Positions 1 through 5,742 of a stretch of 6,929 nt of DNA are shown piece by piece. The notes below the pieces were generated by a model. It saw only the letters and a program-made list of their open reading frames with translations, had not been told where the DNA came from and ran no database searches. This DNA is from CAYYMD01 sp964480425. Lineage in GTDB: Bacteria; Planctomycetota; Phycisphaerae; SM23-33. Every line of letters starts with the position of its first letter. Within the stretch, counting starts at the first letter, position 1. A program made the translations under genes and the position numbers. The stretch spans positions 1 through 6,929 of the forward strand of contig CAYZPY010000136.1 in the NCBI GenBank assembly GCA_964480425.1. The letters are read 5' to 3'.

Positions 1-873
1 GTGGGCGTCTTCGATAATCTGTAGGAAATACGTCTCCAGTTTTTCGCGGGGAGCGCCGGCCTCGATTATTTCTTTGCCCTCGGCCGAAAGCAATTGGCGA
101 ATCTTGCCGATAGTTTCGTCGTCGAGATGGTCGGTGACAATCTGCGTGTGCGACCGGCGGGAAAGCAACTGGTCAACCGTGCCCTGCGTCCACTTTCTTC
201 CGGCGTAGAGTATGCACACGCGATCGCACACGTCTTCGACGTCGGCAAGGAGGTGGCTGGAGAGTATCACGGTTTTTCCCCGCTGTCCCAGCGTGCGGAT
301 GAGGTCCTTGAACTGTCGCGTGCCGACGGGGTCCATCCCGGATGTGGGCTCGTCGAGTATCAGCAGGTCCGGGTCGTTAATCAGCGCCTGTGCGAGCCCG
401 ATTCTGCGCTGCATGCCTTTTGAATATTCCCCGATGCGCCTGTAAGCGGCGACCTTCAGACCGACCATTTCCAGCAGGGTCTCGATACGACTGTTGCGGA
501 CGGCGCGCGGCATGCGGAACAACCTGGCGTAGAAGTCCAGCGTTTCGTAGGCGTCGAGGAACGGATAAAGGTACGATTCCTCCGGCAGGAGGCCGATGCG
601 GGATTTTGTCTCCACGTCGGTGGGACTTTTGCCGAAGACCGTAACGCGTCCCCGGGTGGGAAACAGCAATCCCAGTATCATCTTGATGGTGGTGGTCTTT
701 CCGGACCCGTTCGGGCCAAGCAGGCCGAAAACCTCGCCGGGACGGATTTCCAGGTCGAGATCAGTGACTGCCGCCACCTTCTGGCGCAGCCAGAAGTCTC
801 TGAATATTTTGGTCAGTTGTATTGTCTTTACGACTATGTCGTTTGTCGGGGACATATGTTTTTTACGAAGCAT
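1..873 (-). CDS. ABC-2-type transporter ATP-binding protein (3' end beyond window)
   Basis: This is the cytoplasmic ATPase subunit of an ABC exporter of the CcmA/ABC-2 class; the substrate cannot be told from sequence. Translating the minus strand from 873 gives 291 open residues to the window edge. They contain Walker A GPNGSGKTT (about residues 53-61), an LPEES segment at the Q-loop position (about 96-100), the signature variant YSKGMQ (about 150-155), Walker B LLILDEP (170-176) and the H-loop histidine in SSH (about 207). The last visible stretch, PREKLETYFLQIIEDA, looks like the usual C-terminal end of this family, so probably only a few codons are missing. The start overlaps the stop of the upstream HflK-like gene as TAATG, with a weak AGGA three bases before it, which implies translational coupling. 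A second in-frame ATG at codon 7 (855) has no ribosome binding site. The partner permease could be encoded beyond the left edge or be the divergent permease at 5743. Confidence 0.95.
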   Translation of the reverse strand, partial: MLRKKHMSPTNDIVVKTIQLTKIFRDFWLRQKVAAVTDLDLEIRPGEVFGLLGPNGSGKTTTIKMILGLLFPTRGRVTVFGKSPTDVETKSRIGLLPEESYLYPFLDAYETLDFYARLFRMPRAVRNSRIETLLEMVGLKVAAYRRIGEYSKGMQRRIGLAQALINDPDLLILDEPTSGMDPVGTRQFKDLIRTLGQRGKTVILSSHLLADVEDVCDRVCILYAGRKWTQGTVDQLLSRRSHTQIVTDHLDDETIGKIRQLLSAEGKEIIEAGAPREKLETYFLQIIEDAH

Positions 874-2246
874 TAATCCTGTCGTTCTTTTGATTTGCCT
901 GAGTTTTCCTTCCGGGCCTTGAGCTGCTCGCGAAGAACCTGGCGCAGTATGTCGGGGTCCCTGCTCACCCGCAGGATGGTTTTTGGACCACTGGAGATAT
1001 AGAACTTCTCGACGGTGGGGGAGGTGAGGATTTCCTCCCTGGCGTCCGCCCAGAGGCGCTGGAGCATGAAATCAGGATACCTTCGGTATTCGTCCAGCAG
1101 TTCGGTGAATTTTTTTGCCCGTCCCCTGACGACTTCCACCACCGAGTTGCGATACGCCTGGGCCTCGGCAATGACGGAGCGGACCTCTCCGCCGGCGTCT
1201 TTGACCAGAAGGTTGTCGATTTTTTTGAGCAGCATTTCGGCCTGTTCGGTCTCGCCTTCCCGTCGAGCGCGTGCGTATTGTCCTATCAGGTCGTGATCCT
1301 CGTCTTGTTCGGATTGGTCCCCGGGCGCACCCCAGGGTTCTCCCACGAGTTTTCTGGATACGTCCTGTCCTGCGGTCGAGTTAAGAATGCTGATGGCCTC
1401 GGCTACCGCCTCTTCGCGCTGCTGCTGGGCGTTTTGCGTGGCCTCACTGGCGGCCTCATATGCAGGCAGCGCCCGAAGAGGCCAGGTTTTTTCCTTGCCG
1501 ATGTTGACCTTGGTAATCTGCACGCCGGATACGTCTGCGGGTCCGATATCCATAAGCGAGTCCAACTGTTTTTGTGCGTTGTTCATTATGTCGGCGGTGA
1601 AAGCTTCCGTTTCGGCGCTTACTATGCTTTCGGCGGTTCGTCCGGCGGCGGCGGCGATGGCAGCGTTGGCGGCGACCGAGCGGACCAGTTCCTGAAGGTG
1701 GGTGTCCTTCTGAAGGGCGTTGGTTGATTTGTCCGTGGCGGACCTGACGTATTTTACGTATGCCAGCGCGTTCATTATCCTGTACGAGCAGGAGAATTTT
1801 ACGTGTATGAGTTGCCTGTCGCCGGTAAGCAGGGCGCCGTCCCACCCGGGCCTGAGTCCTTCTGCGGCGGCGGTGCGCTGGGAGGGTCTCAGCGTCTTGT
1901 CGCGCGCGGTTTCGTGCATCCAGAATTCGTCCACCTTCACGTTCCGCTGACCGAGGTTGACGATCTCGATTTCGCCGATGGGATAAGGCCAGGTGTACGC
2001 CAGACCCTGATGGCAGAGCCCGATGTATTTCCCGAACTGTTTTTTAATCCCGACCTGGTTGGGCTGGATGGTCTTTATGCCGCTTAGCAGGAACGCCGCG
2101 CACACGATTATCATGATTGCCACCAGCAGGCGGAAGCACCACCTCAGCGCATTTGCCAGCGACGCCGCCGACGGGTCGTGCGGGTCGACGCCAAGGGGCG
2201 GGACGCCTTGGGTTTCGTTTGTATCGGGGGTGTTGGATTCGCTCAT
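873..2246 (-). CDS. hflK: HflK-type SPFH/band 7 membrane protein
   Basis: This is a 457-residue SPFH (stomatin/prohibitin/flotillin/HflK-C) protein, probably a scaffold subunit anchored in the inner membrane with most of its mass outside the cytoplasm, as in E. coli HflK. A polar N-terminus (1-35) precedes one membrane helix (about 38-56). The SPFH core follows, with IQPNQVGIKKQFGKY and a WPYP motif (about 86-89) matching WPWP in the two paralogues here. The TKVNIGKEKTWPLRALPAYEAASEA region leads into an Ala/Glu/Gln-rich coiled coil (about 262-380). That coil is interrupted by an acidic insertion (about 292-350) before the motif EAQAYRNSVVEVV. The C-terminal part (EILTSPTVEKFYISSG) matches the HflK pattern. 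The start is supported by AGGAAA six bases upstream and by the ATGA overlap with the HflC-like gene. The symbol reflects family resemblance; a role in controlling FtsH is known for E. coli HflK but is not shown here. Confidence 0.88.
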   Translation of the reverse strand: MSESNTPDTNETQGVPPLGVDPHDPSAASLANALRWCFRLLVAIMIIVCAAFLLSGIKTIQPNQVGIKKQFGKYIGLCHQGLAYTWPYPIGEIEIVNLGQRNVKVDEFWMHETARDKTLRPSQRTAAAEGLRPGWDGALLTGDRQLIHVKFSCSYRIMNALAYVKYVRSATDKSTNALQKDTHLQELVRSVAANAAIAAAAGRTAESIVSAETEAFTADIMNNAQKQLDSLMDIGPADVSGVQITKVNIGKEKTWPLRALPAYEAASEATQNAQQQREEAVAEAISILNSTAGQDVSRKLVGEPWGAPGDQSEQDEDHDLIGQYARARREGETEQAEMLLKKIDNLLVKDAGGEVRSVIAEAQAYRNSVVEVVRGRAKKFTELLDEYRRYPDFMLQRLWADAREEILTSPTVEKFYISSGPKTILRVSRDPDILRQVLREQLKARKENSGKSKERQD

Positions 2247-3253
2247 TTTGTTTCCTGACTTTCTGGCGAAGCGTTATCGGTCGTCCGCTTTTGCCCGTCA
2301 TTGTCTTTTGCACCTTCCTCGATCAGCGTTGACGGTCGCTTACGGAAGAACTTGATGGCCTCGATCTCGCTTCCGTCCAGGATAATGACGGATTTTTCCT
2401 TCAGACCCTGCTTGAGTGATTCAAGGGACCTGAGGAAAGTCGCCAGTTGGGGATTTTCCCGGAAGCGATTGTATATTTTTGCGGCTTCGCGGTCGCCCTC
2501 GGCGCGGATTTCCGCCGCCTTCCTGTTGGCGAACGCTATTATTCTCTCCCGCGACAGGCGGGCCCGCTCGGTGATTGCCCTGGCGTCGGATTCGCCTTCG
2601 GTCTGGAACCGTTTGATGTACTGCTGGCGCTCACCCTTCTGGAGGTCTATCACCGCCCCTGAGACACCCTCGGTCAGGTCAAGTCTCTTGATGCCGGAAC
2701 TGCCCGGATGTATTTTCACGCCGTAATCTTTCATGACCGAGGTCTGAAGCGATTCGAAGATTTTCCCTTCGATTTCCTCGAGTTTCATTTTGCCGGGGTC
2801 GGTGTTTACCAAAGCGCCCAATTCATACGTTCCGACGACCCCGGAGAGGAAACTCATTAAACGGTACTTGAGTTGCTCCTCCATGGCCTGGGTGAACTGC
2901 TCGGGATTGTCCGGGTTTGCCGTCTTGAGCGAGGCGTGAAAGCGCACGGGGTCCGCTATTTGCCAGGTGCAGTGGACCGTCAAAAGTATGTGCTGCTGGT
3001 CGGCGGTCTGGACCTCCATGTGGGGGCTCTCGATCAGGTGTGTGCGAGCGTCGTAGCGGACCAGTTTTTCAAAAGGCCAGGGCCACTTGAAGTGCAGTCC
3101 CGGGTCCCGGTGCCCCCAGACCACCTTGGTGACCTTTCCTAATGTCTTTATGAGCGTCACGTCCTGGAATTCGTCCACCTGGTAAGAGACCGTGTATACC
3201 AGCAGGGAGGCCACCACCAGAGCGGCCAGTATCAGTCCTATGTAATTTTTCAT
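2243..3253 (-). CDS. hflC: HflC-type SPFH/band 7 membrane protein
   Basis: This 336-residue protein has the HflC layout. A single N-terminal membrane helix (about 4-21) is followed directly by the SPFH domain, with VDEFQDVTLIKTLGKV and GLHFKWPWPFEKLVRYDAR (about 52-70). The IKRLDLTEGVSGAVIDLQKGER segment (about 188-209) and a long charged coiled coil (about 205-265, including ERIIAFANRKAAEIRAEGDR) are very close to the canonical HflC pattern. The pattern then ends with ATFLRSLESLKQGL and SVIILDG (about 271-294). The last 25 or so residues are a polar tail without recognisable structure. In E. coli, HflC alternates with HflK in a membrane cage around FtsH. Here it lies between two HflK-like genes, 49 bp after the first and overlapping the second by four bases (ATGA). 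GAGGAA about nine bases upstream supports the start. This is the most confidently assigned of the three SPFH proteins. Confidence 0.92.
   Translation of the reverse strand: MKNYIGLILAALVVASLLVYTVSYQVDEFQDVTLIKTLGKVTKVVWGHRDPGLHFKWPWPFEKLVRYDARTHLIESPHMEVQTADQQHILLTVHCTWQIADPVRFHASLKTANPDNPEQFTQAMEEQLKYRLMSFLSGVVGTYELGALVNTDPGKMKLEEIEGKIFESLQTSVMKDYGVKIHPGSSGIKRLDLTEGVSGAVIDLQKGERQQYIKRFQTEGESDARAITERARLSRERIIAFANRKAAEIRAEGDREAAKIYNRFRENPQLATFLRSLESLKQGLKEKSVIILDGSEIEAIKFFRKRPSTLIEEGAKDNDGQKRTTDNASPESQETK
2251..2256 (-). promoter_or_regulatory. Ribosome binding site of the HflK-like gene
   Basis: On the minus strand AGGAAA lies within the last codons of the HflC-like gene, with AGGA ending six bases before the ATG at 2246. 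With the ATGA overlap it points to coupled translation of the two SPFH proteins. Confidence 0.65.
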
Positions 3254-3262
3254 TTTTGCATA

Positions 3263-3268
3263 TTCCTC
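3263..3268 (-). promoter_or_regulatory. Ribosome binding site of the HflC-like gene
   Basis: On the minus strand GAGGAA lies nine bases before the ATG at 3253, inside the AT-rich 49-bp spacer after the polytopic SPFH gene. No terminator hairpin with a T-run is visible in that spacer, which agrees with read-through from the upstream gene. Confidence 0.7.
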
Positions 3269-3302
3269 GTGTCCGATAGCGGATAAGTAATTATCAAAAA
3301 GT

Positions 3303-5570
3303 TCATTTTTCCGAGCCCTCGTACGCGCCCTGCATGAGTTGCGGCTCGCGCTCGATGTTCAGCCAGATTTCGAGTTTTTTCTTATCGACGCCCAGCACGT
3401 ACTTGGTCATGTACGGCAGGACCTCGTCCCACACGTCCAGCCACCTGTCGGTCGTGAAGACCGGCGGGCATGCCTTGTACGCCAGCAGCGTTCCGACGAA
3501 TTTGCGGTAATTCGCCCGCTCAGTGAACTCCTTCTTCCAGCGGTACGCTCTTGCCTTGGCGACCAGCACCGCCGCCTCGCCCGAGGTCTGGTTGAACAGC
3601 GACTCGATGTTTTCGCCGGTGCGCTCAATGTGCTTTGAGATTAATAGCGACGCGTCGTGCTTGTCGGCGGCGGCGATTTCGTCCAGCACGTCCATGTATC
3701 GTTCGTGGGCTTTTTGCAGGTCGATGACGGGTATCTCTTCGGGCTTTTTGCCCAGAAGTTTCTCCCGTTTTATCCGTTCGATAAAGCGGGCGGCGTCGCT
3801 TGTGAGTATTTCCTTCAGGTCCTCAAGGCGCTCCTGAATGTCGGCGGCGTCTTTGAGCGACTCCAACTCGCGTTCCATCCTTATTGCGAACGCCAGACGC
3901 AGGGCGACGGATGTGTCGCCGGCGACTTCGGCGAGCATGCGGTTCGCCTCGGCGCGTGCCTCGTAAAGTTTCTGGACCACGCGCCGCTCCATTTCGGTTA
4001 CTTCTTCGTACGCCTCGGCCGTCTCGGGCGGCGGATGCGCCGAGACAACGTCGACGTATTCGATATTCACCCCCATGTTCAGTTCGTCGGCGGCGCGCTG
4101 GATTATCCGGTGAAGTTGCTCGCCAAGATCCTTCCGACCCAAAGTCAGTATCGCCTGAGGGCGGTTCGGCTGTCCGGGATTTTTTTTGTGCAGCGTGGCA
4201 GTGGCGCAGTAATCGGTCATGTTCTGGTGAGCGACGCACCGGAGAACCTCGTGGGTGTCGGTGTACTGGTATGCGTAGGCGTAAGGGTCCTTGATGGTGT
4301 AATTAACCGACACCATCAACTTTATGAGATTCACCGGGGGGGGGGACTTTTCCTGGGCGGTGTCCTGCACTGTGCGGTCTCTTTTAACGGCCACCAGAAA
4401 ATTCAGTTCTTTGTACTTTCCGTGCTCCTGTTTCCACTGGTAGATTTCCTTTCCCATTACGAAGTCCCTCTTTCGCTGCTCGGGGCTTCGCGGACCGCCG
4501 CTTCCGGCGAAGACCTGTCGTATCCTGGTGGTGTCCATGAGTTTGACGGAATCTACAGGCCAGGGCCATTTGAAGTGAATTCCCGGCCCGAGCGTCTGTC
4601 CGGATTCGTCGGCCTTTCCCAGGTGGAGCAGTATTCCCTCCTGCCCATGGTGCACGATGACGATCGAACTGATCCCCAGCAGCACCACGGCAGCGAAAAT
4701 TATCAGCAGCACGAACGCCTTGCTGAGAAGTTGGTAGAACCAAGTTCGCGACACTTCGAAGCCGAACTGATAATTCAGTGCATCGGCTACGGAGCGACCC
4801 ACTCGCCCGGGTTCGGCGACGATGTTCAGCAGTCGGCTTTCGAATGCGGGCCGGGACGCCTCGCCGGGCATCCTGGGTCGGTACAAGTCGAGGATGAAGT
4901 TCAGGACCATTTCCGTCGCCAGGACAATCTGGATCGCCGGGGCGACGTAGGCCAGGTACAGGTCGCCGGCGGGATGTCTCTGCCAGGCCGACAGTAACGC
5001 CCCCAGCACCGCCGCCATCGCCAGCACACCGCCAAGCAGGTACGACCCGCAGGCGCGCAACAGGCGCCACTCGCCCTTGGCGCTCATTCCTATGGTGTAC
5101 TGGCTGAACAGGAACGCCGCGAATCCCGTCAGAACCACGAACAGCATGCCCGCCTCGGTGTGCGTCGTCTCGGCGGGCTCCTTGCCGGCGAAGTGATTCA
5201 CAAGCAGAACGCCCAGCGAAGCGTGGACGGCGGCCATCACCAGCGTGAACGACGGGGCGATCCACTTGTCCATCCACGCGCTGCGAGCGGCAGCCGGCCT
5301 GATGTGCTCGGCCTCTTCTTCGAATATCGTTTCTCCGCGTCTTGAGGATATTGCCTCGAGTTCCATCTCTTCCTGCTTCTGGAGTTGTCGGCAGTAACTC
5401 AGCAGGGCGGACATCAGCCACAGCGGTATTCCCGCCGCCAGCATCCACACGCAACTGTACGCCGCGTGCGAACCGGTCCATGACCACAGGGCGATCATGG
5501 TGGCAGTTATCGCCGACTGAAGAACGGCGCCGGCGACGGCGGTATTTTTTGCGCGTCTCTGGTTTACCAT
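3303..5570 (-). CDS. Polytopic membrane protein with HflK-like SPFH domain
   Basis: This 755-residue protein is much longer than ordinary HflK (about 400 residues). The N-terminal part has six predicted membrane helices (roughly 11-32, 38-58, 105-124, 140-160, 172-195, 205-228), with a charged loop after helix 2 (about 61-100). A cytosolic-looking linker (229-280, with LNIVAEPGRVGRS and ALNYQFGFEVS) leads to a seventh helix (about 283-305). The SPFH domain begins EGILLHLGKADESG and GIHFKWPWP, and includes the HflK-like ELNMGVNIEYVDVVSAHPPPE (about 496-516). A charged helical stretch follows (about 520-690), then AKARAYRWKKEFTERANYRKF and a conserved-looking tail (to 755). It is the first gene of the leftward operon. 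The ATG at 5570 is chosen because AAGGA lies eight bases before it. The coding strand has a C10 run at codons 409-412 and an A8 run near codon 461. I recall similar architectures in planctomycetes; the function is unknown. Confidence 0.9.
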   Translation of the reverse strand: MVNQRRAKNTAVAGAVLQSAITATMIALWSWTGSHAAYSCVWMLAAGIPLWLMSALLSYCRQLQKQEEMELEAISSRRGETIFEEEAEHIRPAAARSAWMDKWIAPSFTLVMAAVHASLGVLLVNHFAGKEPAETTHTEAGMLFVVLTGFAAFLFSQYTIGMSAKGEWRLLRACGSYLLGGVLAMAAVLGALLSAWQRHPAGDLYLAYVAPAIQIVLATEMVLNFILDLYRPRMPGEASRPAFESRLLNIVAEPGRVGRSVADALNYQFGFEVSRTWFYQLLSKAFVLLIIFAAVVLLGISSIVIVHHGQEGILLHLGKADESGQTLGPGIHFKWPWPVDSVKLMDTTRIRQVFAGSGGPRSPEQRKRDFVMGKEIYQWKQEHGKYKELNFLVAVKRDRTVQDTAQEKSPPPVNLIKLMVSVNYTIKDPYAYAYQYTDTHEVLRCVAHQNMTDYCATATLHKKNPGQPNRPQAILTLGRKDLGEQLHRIIQRAADELNMGVNIEYVDVVSAHPPPETAEAYEEVTEMERRVVQKLYEARAEANRMLAEVAGDTSVALRLAFAIRMERELESLKDAADIQERLEDLKEILTSDAARFIERIKREKLLGKKPEEIPVIDLQKAHERYMDVLDEIAAADKHDASLLISKHIERTGENIESLFNQTSGEAAVLVAKARAYRWKKEFTERANYRKFVGTLLAYKACPPVFTTDRWLDVWDEVLPYMTKYVLGVDKKKLEIWLNIEREPQLMQGAYEGSEK
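4336..4345 (-). repeat. C10 homopolymer inside the polytopic SPFH coding sequence
   Basis: Ten consecutive G on the plus strand are ten C on the coding strand, covering codons 409-412 (Ser-Pro-Pro-Pro). The reading frame is intact at ten. Loss of one C would create a TGA directly after the tract (about 412 residues). Gain of one C would reach a TAA ten codons further on (about 422 residues). Either change keeps the seven membrane helices but removes most of the SPFH domain. The tract is also a known kind of site for sequencing error. Confidence 0.9.
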
Positions 5571-5578
5571 TTACTTAT

Positions 5579-5583
5579 TCCTT
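5579..5583 (-). promoter_or_regulatory. Ribosome binding site of the polytopic SPFH gene
   Basis: On the minus strand AAGGA stands eight bases before the ATG at 5570. It is the strongest Shine-Dalgarno match for any gene here and supports that start for the first gene of the operon. Confidence 0.75.
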
Positions 5584-5621
5584 CGATACTCGATGAGCGG
5601 TTACCGCATCGTTCTTGTTCG

Positions 5622-5674
5622 ACACCGCAGGCAGCGGATAAAATATCCACGAACAATCGAAACACACCGCAGGC
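5622..5674 (+). repeat. Pair of 11-bp direct repeats ACACCGCAGGC
   Basis: Identical copies lie at 5622-5632 and 5664-5674. Their starts are 42 bp apart, close to four turns of B-form DNA, so a regulator could bind both on the same face. The copies flank the 13-bp palindrome. No other full copy is apparent in the window. Confidence 0.5.
5636..5648. repeat. 13-bp palindrome in divergent promoter region
   Basis: GGATA and TATCC are perfect inverted arms separated by AAA. The element overlaps the candidate -10 sequence TAAAAT of the permease gene and lies between the two copies of the 11-bp direct repeat. It could be an operator, but five-base arms alone could arise by chance. Confidence 0.4.
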
Positions 5675-5742
5675 GCAGGGCGTAGTAGTTTTGTCCGCGA
5701 TGCGCGCCGCTGCGCCGTCGGATAATCACAGGCAGACGCCTT

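Larger units (their letters stand above)
5571..5742. promoter_or_regulatory. Divergent intergenic control region
   Basis: This 172-bp gap separates the leftward SPFH operon from the rightward permease gene, so promoters for both should lie here. It contains an 11-bp direct repeat (ACACCGCAGGC at 5622-5632 and 5664-5674, 42 bp apart) and a 7-bp inverted repeat (TTGTTCG at 5615-5621 and CGAACAA at 5650-5656). It also holds a 13-bp palindrome, GGATA-AAA-TATCC (5636-5648), and a second inverted pair, GGCGCAG (5672-5678) with CTGCGCC (5710-5716). A rightward promoter could be TTGTTC (5615-5620) with TAAAAT (5639-5644), 18 bp apart, but the -35 match is poor. I see no convincing leftward promoter. 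The region's role is inferred from position; the repeats are seen directly. Confidence 0.6.

Noticed and set aside
574..588. Glu in place of the usual Gln in the ATPase Q-loop (LPEES)
   Set aside because: I considered an inactive ATPase, but ABC-2/CcmA-type ATPases often have LPEE here and all other catalytic motifs are intact.
1278..1727. Plus-strand open frame of 149 codons antisense to the HflK-like gene
   Set aside because: No domain, fully inside a well-supported gene, and glycine runs that come from the complement of Ala/Pro codons.
3254..3302. Possible internal terminator or promoter between the polytopic SPFH gene and the HflC-like gene
   Set aside because: The spacer is AT-rich, but it has only a three-base-pair stem (CCG/CGG) and no matching -35/-10 pair, so it is better read as an ordinary operon spacer with a ribosome binding site.
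3657..4997. Open frame of 446 codons on the plus strand, antisense to the polytopic SPFH gene
   Set aside because: It lies wholly inside a gene with clear domains. Its translation has no recognisable domain and reads like the complement of GC-rich codons, and I see no ribosome binding site argument for it.
4384..5487. Open frame of 367 codons in an alternate frame of the polytopic SPFH gene
   Set aside because: Very Arg/Gly-rich translation, a shadow of the GC-rich real frame.
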